Assembly (NCBI GenBank): GCA_021819085.1
Contig: JAKASJ010000024.1
Coordinates: 1 to 44,633, forward strand
Length of the DNA: 44,633 bases
Direction of reading: 5' to 3'
Origin: Pseudomonadota bacterium
Lineage (GTDB): Bacteria > Pseudomonadota > Gammaproteobacteria > Acidiferrobacterales > UBA6901
This document shows positions 24,633 to 33,024 of this stretch, piece after piece. The translations under genes were made by a program, and so were the position numbers. Below the pieces are notes generated by a model. It saw only the letters and a list, made by a program, of their open reading frames with translations. It was not told where the DNA came from and did no database searches. How positions within the stretch are numbered: the first letter of the stretch is position 1; every line of letters starts with the position of its first letter.

Positions 24633-25670
24633 TCATGGCGCAGGAGTCGAATAGCGCGAATGGATCGTGTCGATGGCGGCCAGTGTCTCGGCGTCCAGCT
24701 GGACGTTTACGCTGTCGATGTTGCGTTGAAGCTGTCCCATGCTCGTGGCGCCGATGATCGTCGAGCGAACGAACCAGCGTTGGCGCACGAAGCTGAGGGC
24801 CATCTGGTCGAGAGCAAGTCCCCGCTGTGCGGCGAGTTCGAGGTAGTCGGCGACCGCGAGCGCTACAGCTGGACGACGGTTTCTCGGTTGAAATTCCGGA
24901 AACAGGGTGAAACGGGCGCCGAGAGGCTGGGCGTCATTAAGATATTTACCGGAAAGCACGCCGCCGGCAAGCGGGCTGTAAGCGAGCAACGGCACGTTTT
25001 CGCGGTAACTCGCCTCGGCGAGATCCAGATCGAATTGGCGGCTTACCAGATTGTAGACATTCTGGATCGACACCGGTGTCGGTAGCCCGTGCTGGCGGGC
25101 CAGCATCGTGAACTGACATATACCCCATGCGCTTTCGTTTGACAGACCGTAATGACGGATCTTGCCGGCGCGCATCAGTTCGGCCATGGTCTCGATCTGC
25201 TCGAGGATAGGCACGGTCGGCCTCTCCTCACGAGGGTCAAAGGCGCTGGCACCGAAAATCTGCACGTTGCGGTCAGGCCAGTGAATCTGATACAGATCGA
25301 TATAGTCGGTCTGCAGGCGTTGCAAGCTGTCGTGTACGGCTTCGAGGATGTTGGTACGCGCGACCGCCGTGCGCCCGCCCCGTAGCCAGTCACGGCGTCC
25401 GGGGCCGGCGATCTTGCTTGCGATGATCAGCTTGTCGCGCGCCTGGCGCCGCAGCCACGTCCCCAGATAGCGCTCAGTGCGACAGGCGGTCTCCGCGCAT
25501 GGAGGGACTGGGTACATCTCGGCGGTATCGATGTAATTGATGCCGCGACTCAGCGCGTAGTCGAGCTGTTCGTGAGCGTCGCTTTCGGTATTTTGCTCAC
25601 CCCAGGTCATGGTGCCGAGGCAGATCTCGGAAACCCGCAGGTCAGTACCGCCAATCTGGTTGTAGCGCAT
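24633..25670 (-). CDS. NADP(H)-dependent aldo/keto reductase, Tas-like
   Basis: TIM-barrel oxidoreductase of 345 residues, the length of E. coli Tas (346), and collinear with it: MRYNQIGGTDLRVSEICLGT, TWGEQNTESDAHEQLDYAL. The catalytic tetrad is visible: Asp48 (YIDTAE), Tyr53 (EMYPVPP), Lys86 (ASKIAGP) and His130 (YQIHWPDRN). The cofactor end includes STIIGATSMGQLQRNID. GAGGA lies before the ATG at 25670; the upstream frame to 25814 lacks family likeness. It stands alone, facing the FTR1 operon. The natural substrate is unknown. Confidence 0.92.
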   Translation of the reverse strand: MRYNQIGGTDLRVSEICLGTMTWGEQNTESDAHEQLDYALSRGINYIDTAEMYPVPPCAETACRTERYLGTWLRRQARDKLIIASKIAGPGRRDWLRGGRTAVARTNILEAVHDSLQRLQTDYIDLYQIHWPDRNVQIFGASAFDPREERPTVPILEQIETMAELMRAGKIRHYGLSNESAWGICQFTMLARQHGLPTPVSIQNVYNLVSRQFDLDLAEASYRENVPLLAYSPLAGGVLSGKYLNDAQPLGARFTLFPEFQPRNRRPAVALAVADYLELAAQRGLALDQMALSFVRQRWFVRSTIIGATSMGQLQRNIDSVNVQLDAETLAAIDTIHSRYSTPAP

Positions 25671-25877
25671 TGTTGTTTCCTCTTGAATCCAAAAGCACCC
25701 GCAATTGCGGAATGCCTGTCGTGAAGCCGAAAAATTTTCGGCGACCAGCTTAACCAAGCGGTTGCGGCGTGAAAAGGACGATCCGCGCAAAAATTGCGAA
25801 ACGGCTGCGCGCATAGCATGGTGCCGTCCGAATCACGGCCGGCACAAAGTCCGAAGTGGTCGACTTCGGCAGATCTT

Positions 25878-26113
25878 ATGAAAATCGGGTTATCCATGAC
25901 AGGGTCGTATGGTGAAATCCGGATGCGGCCATCCCAAGTCGGCTCTCTGGTGGTCATCAACCAGAGCAAGCAATACCGGCTGCAGGTGGGCGACCTCATT
26001 GAGGCAGTAGCGGACGCTGTATTTGAGCCCGCGAGGACGAATGCTTCGGGCTTCTCGGAACCAATGGCAACGGCAAGTCTGCGGTGCTCAGGCGCATCCG
26101 CGGCTTCTGCTGA
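25878..26113 (+). pseudogene. Frameshifted N-terminal fragment of an ABC-transporter ATPase
   Basis: Two frames joined near 26034-26041 rebuild the start of an ABC ATPase. The first, from the ATG at 25878, gives SLVVINQSKQYRLQVGDLIE then AVADAVFEPAR. The second, shifted, gives ECFGLLGTNGNGKSAVLRRI then a stop at 26111-26113. GTNGNGKS (26057-26080) fits Walker A GxxGxGKS, and the whole matches the common pattern of ...AV..VSFEV..GECFGLLGPNGAGKST.... Nothing like a Q-loop, signature or Walker B follows. Hence a decayed relic, probably of a NodI/CcmA-type exporter ATPase. Confidence 0.6.
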
Positions 26114-26465
26114 GCCGGGTTCTGTAAGCGATCGGAATTCATCGGCCGCGGGATCATCGCTGGGGCCGGCTAGCCCGAATCGGCCTCTCGGACTGGGACA
26201 CCGCTGCGAAGTCCGGTATTGCCGGCCGCTGTCGGTTACCTCATGGCGGATACTGCCGGTCTGGTCAATTCCGGCGTGCCGGTTGCATCAGCTGCAGCCA
26301 CTGGCGATACTTTAAAGTGAATTGCGGAAGCTGTAAGCGGCGGGGAACAGCGAAATGCCACTGGTCAATCTGTCCTCGTGCATCGATCCATCATTAATAT
26401 AATATGTCACTGAAAATCATCCGATCACTGCCCCTAGGGGCCTACCGAAGCTGAAGTTAACGCAT
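26114..26465. other. Gap between the ABC ATPase relic and the DUF3014 gene
   Basis: No intact gene seen. A frame ending at 26320 reads PAAVGYLMADTAGLVNSGVP and could be another scrap of decayed coding DNA. TATAAT at 26398-26403 is a possible -10 for the next gene, without a clear -35. Confidence 0.3.
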
Positions 26466-27263
26466 ATGAAATACGCGATACCCGTGGTGATCATCCTGGT
26501 CCTGGGAGGGTTGGCTGGCGGTTTTTACTATTGGCGGACACACCAGTCGGTGGTAGTGGTCGCGGCGCCCGTGATGCCGCCCGCTCCGGGTGCAGCGCCG
26601 GCAAAGCCGCCGGAATCGAGTATCCACTATCCGGTTCCGAAGCCGGTGGTTCCGGCGGCGAAACCGCTGCCTCCGCTCGGCAAGAGTGATTGGGTGATGA
26701 TGCATGTGCTCACGGGCTTTTTCGGCCGAGGATCGGTCGAAGAGCTGTTTGTTCCCAGGGACATTATCCATCGGTTTGTTGTGCTGGTGGACAGTCTGCC
26801 GCACAGGAAATTGCCCATGCGCTTCCGGCTTTTCAGGCCGGTGGCAGGGCGGTTCCTGGCAAGCGGTCCGGAAGATAGCCCGTTGCTGAGTCCGGACAAT
26901 TACCGGCGCTACACGCCCTACGTGCTGATGGCTCAGGCGGTGAGCAGCCAGACTCTCGTTGCGACTTATATCCGCTTCTATCCCCTTCTTCAGCAGGAAT
27001 ACAAGAGACTCGGATACCCTCACGGTTACTTTAACGACCGCGTGGTGGCGGCAATCGACAACATGCTGGCGACTCCGGATGTTAGCGGGCCGATCAAGCT
27101 GGTCCAGCCTAATGTTCTGTATCAGTTCGCGGATCCAAGGCTCGAAGCGCTGTCGGCCGGACAGAAGGTCCTGTTGCGCATGGGTCCGGAGAATGCTGCC
27201 AGGATCAAGGCGAAGCTCGAGAAGATCCGCAGTGATCTGACCGGCCAGGTATCGAAGCACTAG
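26466..27263 (+). CDS. DUF3014 membrane-anchored protein
   Basis: A 265-residue protein with one N-terminal membrane segment (about 4-23, YAIPVVIILVLGGLAGGFYYW), an Ala/Pro-rich linker (about 34-72) and a periplasmic domain. The domain shows GKSDWVMMHVLTGFFGRGSVEELFVPRDIIHRFVVLVDSLP and FRPVAGRFLASGP, then YTPYVLMAQAVSSQTLVATYIRFYPLLQQEYKRLGYPHGYFNDRVVAAID, the pattern I associate with DUF3014. No biochemical role is established. The gene stands alone; a highly structured stretch follows it. Confidence 0.8.
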   Translation: MKYAIPVVIILVLGGLAGGFYYWRTHQSVVVVAAPVMPPAPGAAPAKPPESSIHYPVPKPVVPAAKPLPPLGKSDWVMMHVLTGFFGRGSVEELFVPRDIIHRFVVLVDSLPHRKLPMRFRLFRPVAGRFLASGPEDSPLLSPDNYRRYTPYVLMAQAVSSQTLVATYIRFYPLLQQEYKRLGYPHGYFNDRVVAAIDNMLATPDVSGPIKLVQPNVLYQFADPRLEALSAGQKVLLRMGPENAARIKAKLEKIRSDLTGQVSKH

Positions 27264-27316
27264 TCTGTTCGCCGGTGCCGGTTTGCAGCGACTGCGGGTG
27301 CACGGCTGCGGCGGTT

Positions 27317-27396
27317 CCGGGGCGCCCCGGGTTCCCCGCCGGGGGGTTGCGATTCGGGGCCACCGAATCGTGGCAATATTCCACGACTTGCCGTGG
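27317..27396. repeat. Cluster of four perfect hairpins
   Basis: Four inverted repeats lie nose to tail: CCGGGGCGCCCCGG (27317-27330), CCCCG-C-CGGGG (27334-27344), CGATTCGG with CCGAATCG over a 5-base loop (27350-27370), and CCACG with CGTGG over a 6-base loop (27381-27396). A fifth, GCAGCA/TGCTGC (27412-27441), has a long loop. They fill the gap between the DUF3014 and TMEM175-type genes. They could be a structured leader of the channel gene, a transcription barrier, or an intergenic repeat element. Confidence 0.5.
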
Positions 27397-27505
27397 CCAT
27401 CGGAAGGCCGGGCAGCAGATGCCTGTTCCGGGAGGTGCTGCAACCATGCGCGGGGAGTTGCCATCCTGATCTTGGGACCTGCGCGGCCAAAAAAAGGGGG
27501 CGGTA

Positions 27506-28090
27506 ATGGGCAAAGTCCGTCTGGAAGCCTTCAGCGATGGTGTGCTCGCCATTATCATCACGATCATGGTCCTGGGGCTGAGAGTACCGCATGGCGAGAA
27601 GCTGTCTGCTCTTAGCCCGCTGCTGCCTGTGTTCCTGAGCTATGTTCTCAGCTTTGTGTATATCGGAATTTATTGGAACAATCATCACCACTTGATGTAC
27701 ACGGTGAAAAAGGTGGGCGGCGGCATCTTGTGGGCCAACCTGCACCTGCTTTTCTGGCTATCGCTCTTTCCGTTCGCCACGGGATGGATGGGGGAAAACC
27801 ACTTTTCACCGCTGCCAACGGCCTTGTACGGATCGGTACTGCTGATGGCGGCGCTGGCCTGGTTGTTCCTGCAGCATTCGATCATTGTCAGCCACGGCGA
27901 GGGCTCGCTGCTTGCGCAGGCCATAGGCGGAGACCTCAAAGGCAAATCGTCGCTGCTTTTCTATGCTGCGGCGATTCCCATAGCCTTCTTTCATCCCTGG
28001 ATCTCCCAGATCTTGTTCGTGTTCGTTGCGCTCCTGTGGCTCATTCCGGATCGCCGCATCGAACGGCTGGTGGCGGAGCGCCGGTTTTGA
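27506..28090 (+). CDS. TMEM175-type (DUF1211) cation channel
   Basis: A 194-residue integral membrane protein with six hydrophobic segments. It begins MGKVRLEAFSDGVLAIIITI, where RxxxFSDG is the hallmark of the TMEM175 family; VYIGIYWNNHHHLMYTVKKVGG is another family stretch. Bacterial members studied so far form tetrameric potassium-selective channels without the classical TVGYG filter. GGGGGCGG precedes the ATG. It converges with the helicase gene, leaving 233 bases (28091-28323) in which I see no gene. Confidence 0.88.
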   Translation: MGKVRLEAFSDGVLAIIITIMVLGLRVPHGEKLSALSPLLPVFLSYVLSFVYIGIYWNNHHHLMYTVKKVGGGILWANLHLLFWLSLFPFATGWMGENHFSPLPTALYGSVLLMAALAWLFLQHSIIVSHGEGSLLAQAIGGDLKGKSSLLFYAAAIPIAFFHPWISQILFVFVALLWLIPDRRIERLVAERRF

Positions 28091-28323
28091 ATGCATTCAA
28101 CAGCGCTGCCGCCCCCGGACCGCAGGACAGCAGCGCCCGTGCTGCGTGTTTCCTGGTTCGGGGACTCCAGCCGGATTGCGACGCCACCGCAAAGACCTAG
28201 CCTGGCCAGGCGCAGTCGGTATCGATGCCCGGTGTTGGGATTTTCGGGTGCGCAGGCTGTAAACGCGGCCGGTGTGGCGGCAGGTCCTCGGCATGAAGCC
28301 CGCACCGGACTGGGATCGGTTCG

Positions 28324-31300
28324 CTAAGCGGAAAACAGAATCTCGAGGTCTTCGGCAGTAAGCGCCGGCGTCTGGCCGGTGTCCTTTCCATAGACCGCAT
28401 CCGCCAGCGCTTGCTTGCGCGACTGGAGTGCGGCGATCTTCTCCTCGACAGTACCCTGTGTGACGAGTTTGTAGACGAACACATTCTTGTCCTGTCCGAT
28501 ACGGTGTGCCCGGTCGCTGGCCTGTCGTTCTACCGCCGGGTTCCACCAGGGATCATAGTGGATCACCGTATCCGCGGCAGTCAGGTTCAGACCAGTGCCG
28601 CCGGCCTTGAGACTGATAAGAAACAGTGGTACGGCGCCGGCCTGAAAGCGATCGACCTGGGCGGCGCGGTCGCGCGTTTCGCCGGTAAGCAGCGCATAGG
28701 GGATCTTGCGCAAAACAAGCTCCTTCTCGATCAGCGCGAGCATGCTCGTAAACTGGGAAAAAAGCAGAACGCGCCGGCCCTCCTCAAGCAGTTCGGGCAG
28801 CATGTCCATGAGAAAATCGAGTTTGGCCGACTTGCCCACCTTTCTGGCGACGTCTAGTTTCACCAGGCGCGGGTCACAGCACACCTGTCTGAGCTTCAGC
28901 AGCGCATCGAGAATGATGATCTGGCTGCGCGCGAGTCCCTTGCGGGCGATTTCCTGCCGAACCTTTTCGTTCATTGAGAGGCGAATGCTCTCGTACAGAT
29001 CGCGTTGCGCCCCTTCGAGATCGACAGTGCGGATAATCTCGGTCTTCGGCGGCAACTCCGTGGCAACCTGTTCCTTCGTGCGTCTCAGCATGAAGGGTGC
29101 GATGCGCCGCGCCAGCGCCGCGCGCCGCGTCTCGTCGCCGTGTTTTTCGATGGGTGTGCGATACAGGCGGCGGAAACGTCGTTCGTCTCCGAGAAGGCCC
29201 GGCATGAGAAAGTGGAAAAGAGACCAGAGTTCCCCCAAGTGGTTCTCCATCGGAGTACCAGTCAGGCACAGCCGCTGGCGGGTCTTCAGGCTGCGTGCGA
29301 TCTGCGCCGCCTTGGCCTTGGGATTCTTTATCGCCTGCGCCTCGTCGAGCACTACAACGTGGTATTCCTGTGCAGCCACGGCCTCCGCATCCCTGGGCAG
29401 CAGAGCGTAGGTAGTGAGTACGAGATCGTGGCCGGCGATGCGGTTGAAGCGGTCATGGCGGGTGCTTCCGTGCAGCGTGAGTACCCTGAGGTCTGGCGTG
29501 AATTGCTGTGCCTCGCGGCACCAGTTGGCCATGAGACTGGTGGGCGCCACGACGAGCGCTGGGCGGTCTAGGCGGCCGGACTCCTTCTCGGACTGAAGGT
29601 AGGCAAGGGTCTGAACAGTCTTACCGAGCCCCATGTCGTCCGCCAGTATCCCGCCAAAGTCGTATTCACGGAGGAACGCGAGCCAGTTCAGTCCCGCGCG
29701 CTGGTATGATCGCAGGTGTGCGCGAAGCCCTGCAGGGGGCATTACTTCCTGTATGCCGTTGAAGTCGTGCAGCTTTTGTGCGAGCGCGCGCAGTTTTTCT
29801 GGTACCGACCACTGCAGCGGAGCGCCAAGACCGGCTTCGAGCGCGCCGAGCACTCCGACCTGCGCGCGCGCGAGCCTGAGACGACCGTTGGCGTCGAGCG
29901 GTGCTTCGTCGTAGAGCTCGATGAGTGCGCTAAGCAGCGTCCGCACGCGTCCATATGGTATCGGCAGCAGACGTCCGTCGGCGAGACGCGCGATTACCTG
30001 GTCGTTGTCGCCGCGCCCGATCAGCGCCTGCCGTCCGAAGCGATGGGACCGCAGCCAATCGACCAGCAGCGGAAGCAGGTTGACGTGCCTGCCGTCCAGT
30101 GAAATACCGAGTTCGAGTCCGAACCAGTCATTGCCGCCTCCGCCGGAGTCAAGAGCGGCGAACCACTCCGCTTCGGATTCGACTACGCGATAGGGATAAT
30201 TGGAATCCATCTCGATGCGCCAGCCCGCCGCCCGCAGTGCCGGCACGCGGTCGAGGCTGAAATGGAGCAGAGCTGCGTCGCGATCATCGTCTTTGTCCAG
30301 AATGAACGCATGCCGCAACCGCTTGGGCAGGGCACCTGGGAAGGGCAGTTCGGCGAGCGGAACGAATCCGCAATCGCCCAGCGTCTCCAGTGCCCGCGCC
30401 TCGACTCTGATGTCCCGTCCGATGCGCAGCAGCTTCCCGCCTTCGACACGGGTACGGTACTCGCCAGCTTCTCCTGCCGCTATGCGTGTGCCGGCATAGT
30501 CGAACGAAAGTACGGCTAGGGAAACATCAAAGTGCGTAACGCCGTGCTGCCATTGATGGACATGGCTGACAGGAAGGCGATCGCTGAAGAGACGCAGAAC
30601 CGGAACCGGTGCCGGACGTTCGATCCCGGCATTTTCAAAAACCAACGGCAGCGCCGGTGAGCCCTCGCTGAAATACCGGCGCAATGCCGCATGTGCCGCC
30701 TCCGCTTCTTCCGGCGCAAGTTCGGGAGCCGTGAAAAGCTCCTCGGCAAAGGTATCCCCGAGACCGGTCTTGAGCGGACCGCATTGCGCGTGCACGCTAT
30801 CCACGAACCACGGCGGATTGACCGGAAGCACATCGTCGATGCCGGGATCCGTCAGACAGATGAGCCGCTGGCGGCCTTCCGGGTCGGTGCGCCAGGCAGG
30901 CGTGCCCGCGCGCGGTTCGCCCGGCACAAGCGGCGGCGTATCCTTGTTTCTCCAGTGACAGCGGCCTGTCGCGATCATGCTTGCGAGCACATGCGCACCG
31001 GCGCTTCCGCGCAACGGATAGGTGCCGAATCCCACACCGCCCTGACCCGTGCGTAACGTCTCGAGCCAGCGCAGCAGGTCGCGGTCAGCTTCCGTTACGA
31101 AGCGGGCATGACTCTGCAGCCCACCGCTCCAGCGTTCTGCTTTGCCGTACCCGCCATTCTTGAGCGGACGCACGAGCAGGATATCCACTGCAGCGCGCGT
31201 CGTATTGCGGAGCCGTTCGAGCTTAAGCAGATACAGGAGCCTTTCCGGGGTTTGCGGCGCTGCTGGGCTTGCAGCGCCGCGTGCCGTGCGGGCCATGGCG

Positions 31301-31674
31301 TCGATCCAGGGCTGCAGCGCAGCGTTTGGCACAGCCTGCGATGATGCCGGACCGAACGTATGTGGATGGTCGTAATGGCCGGTTTCGTCGCTGGCCAGGG
31401 CTTCAAGCAGTATGGCGGCCACGTGCTTACAGTTGTGCGCCATGGGACAGGAGCAATGGCCGCGAATCGTGGGGCGCCCGGTGTGGCCGGGCGTGATTTG
31501 CACTTCCACCGTGTAGGGTCCGGCCGCCGTTCCCTGGACTTGTCCGGAGATGGCAAGTCCACCATCCGATACCTCCATTGCGCGCACGCGAGCCTGGTCC
31601 CGGTATTCCTCTCCGCGAAGGAAAGCGCCGGACGTGAACTGCTGGCGCAGGTCAATTCGCGTGTAAGGGAGCAT
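28324..31674 (-). CDS. SNF2/Swi2-family DNA translocase with SWIM zinc finger
   Basis: A 1116-residue protein. The N-terminus has a SWIM finger, CxC...CxH (Cys74, Cys76, Cys82, His84 in HCSCPMAHNCKHVAA). A long linking region follows, then two RecA-like lobes from about residue 655: motif I LADDMGLGKTVQTL (about 677-690), DEAQ in VVLDEAQAIKNPKAK, LTGTPMENHLGELWSLF, and the C-terminal FSQFTSMLALIEKEL, LISLKAGGTGLNLTAADTVIHYDPWWNPAVE and RAHRIGQDKNVFVYKLV. Such bacterial HepA/RapA-like or SWIM-SNF2 proteins move on double-stranded DNA and may remodel protein-DNA complexes; several belong to defence systems, but nothing beside this gene supports that here. It stands alone. Confidence 0.92.
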   Translation of the reverse strand: MLPYTRIDLRQQFTSGAFLRGEEYRDQARVRAMEVSDGGLAISGQVQGTAAGPYTVEVQITPGHTGRPTIRGHCSCPMAHNCKHVAAILLEALASDETGHYDHPHTFGPASSQAVPNAALQPWIDAMARTARGAASPAAPQTPERLLYLLKLERLRNTTRAAVDILLVRPLKNGGYGKAERWSGGLQSHARFVTEADRDLLRWLETLRTGQGGVGFGTYPLRGSAGAHVLASMIATGRCHWRNKDTPPLVPGEPRAGTPAWRTDPEGRQRLICLTDPGIDDVLPVNPPWFVDSVHAQCGPLKTGLGDTFAEELFTAPELAPEEAEAAHAALRRYFSEGSPALPLVFENAGIERPAPVPVLRLFSDRLPVSHVHQWQHGVTHFDVSLAVLSFDYAGTRIAAGEAGEYRTRVEGGKLLRIGRDIRVEARALETLGDCGFVPLAELPFPGALPKRLRHAFILDKDDDRDAALLHFSLDRVPALRAAGWRIEMDSNYPYRVVESEAEWFAALDSGGGGNDWFGLELGISLDGRHVNLLPLLVDWLRSHRFGRQALIGRGDNDQVIARLADGRLLPIPYGRVRTLLSALIELYDEAPLDANGRLRLARAQVGVLGALEAGLGAPLQWSVPEKLRALAQKLHDFNGIQEVMPPAGLRAHLRSYQRAGLNWLAFLREYDFGGILADDMGLGKTVQTLAYLQSEKESGRLDRPALVVAPTSLMANWCREAQQFTPDLRVLTLHGSTRHDRFNRIAGHDLVLTTYALLPRDAEAVAAQEYHVVVLDEAQAIKNPKAKAAQIARSLKTRQRLCLTGTPMENHLGELWSLFHFLMPGLLGDERRFRRLYRTPIEKHGDETRRAALARRIAPFMLRRTKEQVATELPPKTEIIRTVDLEGAQRDLYESIRLSMNEKVRQEIARKGLARSQIIILDALLKLRQVCCDPRLVKLDVARKVGKSAKLDFLMDMLPELLEEGRRVLLFSQFTSMLALIEKELVLRKIPYALLTGETRDRAAQVDRFQAGAVPLFLISLKAGGTGLNLTAADTVIHYDPWWNPAVERQASDRAHRIGQDKNVFVYKLVTQGTVEEKIAALQSRKQALADAVYGKDTGQTPALTAEDLEILFSA

Positions 31675-32278
31675 CGAGTGTGTCCAGGCCGGTCCTGTGT
31701 GGATCGAAATCCCTGATCTTACCAGAGATGGCGATCACGCCGGGCGACCGCAAACGCGCGCGCAGTCCCGACTGCCCGGGTTTGTTCCGGCCGCACGGCA
31801 AACCGGCGAGTATCGGCCGGACGAAGCAGCCTGGTTTGTTGGCAGATTATCCTCATCGCGCTCTGGCAGCACCGGACGTGAAATTCTCGCTGACTCTTCG
31901 CCAGGAAAAAAGTGCGCGTTGAGTCGTGACGACGCAATTTTTGCTGTCTATCCAATCGGTTTTTGGGTGCAGCATGTCCGCCAACGCCGTCATAGCGGGC
32001 ATGAACCCTCAGGTCGCGGACGCGAGGGCAGCCGTCGAACTGGCAAATCGGCTTGGTGGCCCCACAAAATTCCGGAGGATTTGGCCCATGTGCCAGTAGT
32101 GACAGGGCTGGAAGGAGGCTCTTCCTCAGCGTTAATTGGGTCAGGCTCCGAATCCGGAGCTGTGGCGGATTCAGACGGGGTCTCGAAACTACGGCAGAAG
32201 CGCAGGCCCTCACTCGGCAAATTCTGTGGGCGGTCAGTCGGCCCCCATGGCTTGGTGCACATGCCGGCGCCTTGCAAT
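31675..32278. other. Long gap between the helicase gene and the tetR promoter
   Basis: About 600 bases with no gene I can support. A 41-codon plus-strand frame at 31974-32099 (MSANAVIAGMNPQVADARAA...) reads coding-like, with a LANRLGGPTKFRRI stretch faintly like YdaS/Cro-type helix-turn-helix proteins, but it has no ribosome site and stops early. Confidence 0.3.
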
Positions 32279-32280
32279 TA

Positions 32281-32319
32281 AAACAATTGTTTGATACATA
32301 CGTTTTAAACGTCCATTAT
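32281..32319 (+). promoter_or_regulatory. tetR promoter with two palindromic operator candidates
   Basis: TTGATA (32291-32296), a 17-base spacer and CATTAT (32314-32319) form a good promoter. AAACAATTGTTT (32281-32292) is a perfect 12-base palindrome touching the -35; ACGTTT-T-AAACGT (32300-32312) is a perfect 13-base palindrome within the spacer. Both would let a dimeric repressor block the promoter, so autoregulation by the downstream TetR is the simplest reading. The transcript start would be only about 9 bases before the ATG. Confidence 0.55.
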
Positions 32320-32334
32320 GCGCTACGGCTTGCG

Positions 32335-33024
32335 ATGGTCACGCTTTCAAATGAGCACGAATCGGATACGCGGCAACGGCTTATCGAGGCTGCGGCCGGC
32401 ATGTTTGTCGAACAGGGTTTCAACGCGGCCAAGGTGCGCGACATTGTGGCGCATGCCGGAGCCAACATTGCCGCAGTGAATTATCATTTCGGAAGCAAGG
32501 AAGGGCTTTACGCGGCCGTAATCCAGTACCATTCCGCGCAGGCAATCGAAGTACTGTCTCAGCAAGCCGGCGACGATGGCGGACGCACGCCTGCGGCACG
32601 GTTGCATGATTACGTCCGTACTTTTCTCAAGCGGCTGCTCACGCAGACTCCGCAATTCACCATGAGCAAGCTCGTCGCACGGGAGATGGTCGAGCCCACA
32701 GCGGCATTCGGTCTGATCATCGAAAAGTTTGTCTGGCCCCAGTACCACGCGCTCCAGGCCATTGTCCGCACGATTGCGGGCGAGAAGCTGTCTGAGGAGC
32801 TCGTGCGCCGCTGCTGCCTGAGCATCGTCGGACAATGCCTTTACTACCAGTTTGCGCGTCAGGTCGTGGCGTGTCTGGATCCCGAATTCGGGTACGGTCC
32901 GGCAGATGTCGAGCGCCTGGCAGAGCATGTGGTTGCGTTTTCTCTGGGCGGCATACGCCAGTCGGTGCGAACTCACGCAGGCGAAGCGCAGAAATCGCAT
33001 TCCGGACACGTTAACGACAGATGA
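32335..33024 (+). CDS. TetR/AcrR-family repressor, CecR-like
   Basis: A 229-residue regulator. The N-terminal helix-turn-helix is TRQRLIEAAAGMFVEQGFNAAKVRDIVAHAGANIAAVNYHFGSKEGLYAAVI (about 12-63). The C-terminal ligand domain resembles the CecR (YbiH) group, whose members control drug exporters of the HlyD type. The start at 32335 is chosen because the upstream frame is not TetR-like and the promoter lies just before it; there is no clear ribosome site and the leader is very short. Its stop overlaps the ATG of the nodT-type gene (ATGA), so regulator and pump share a transcript. Confidence 0.9.
   Translation: MVTLSNEHESDTRQRLIEAAAGMFVEQGFNAAKVRDIVAHAGANIAAVNYHFGSKEGLYAAVIQYHSAQAIEVLSQQAGDDGGRTPAARLHDYVRTFLKRLLTQTPQFTMSKLVAREMVEPTAAFGLIIEKFVWPQYHALQAIVRTIAGEKLSEELVRRCCLSIVGQCLYYQFARQVVACLDPEFGYGPADVERLAEHVVAFSLGGIRQSVRTHAGEAQKSHSGHVNDR

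Noticed and set aside
28324-31674. DISARM- or Dpd-like anti-phage system around the SNF2 helicase
   Set aside because: No methyltransferase, nuclease, PLD or DUF1998 gene flanks it; the neighbours are a channel gene and an efflux operon.
31974-32099. 41-codon frame with a LANRLGGPTKFRRI stretch recalling small helix-turn-helix antitoxins
   Set aside because: No ribosome site, stops too early for a folded HTH, and no partner toxin gene is nearby.
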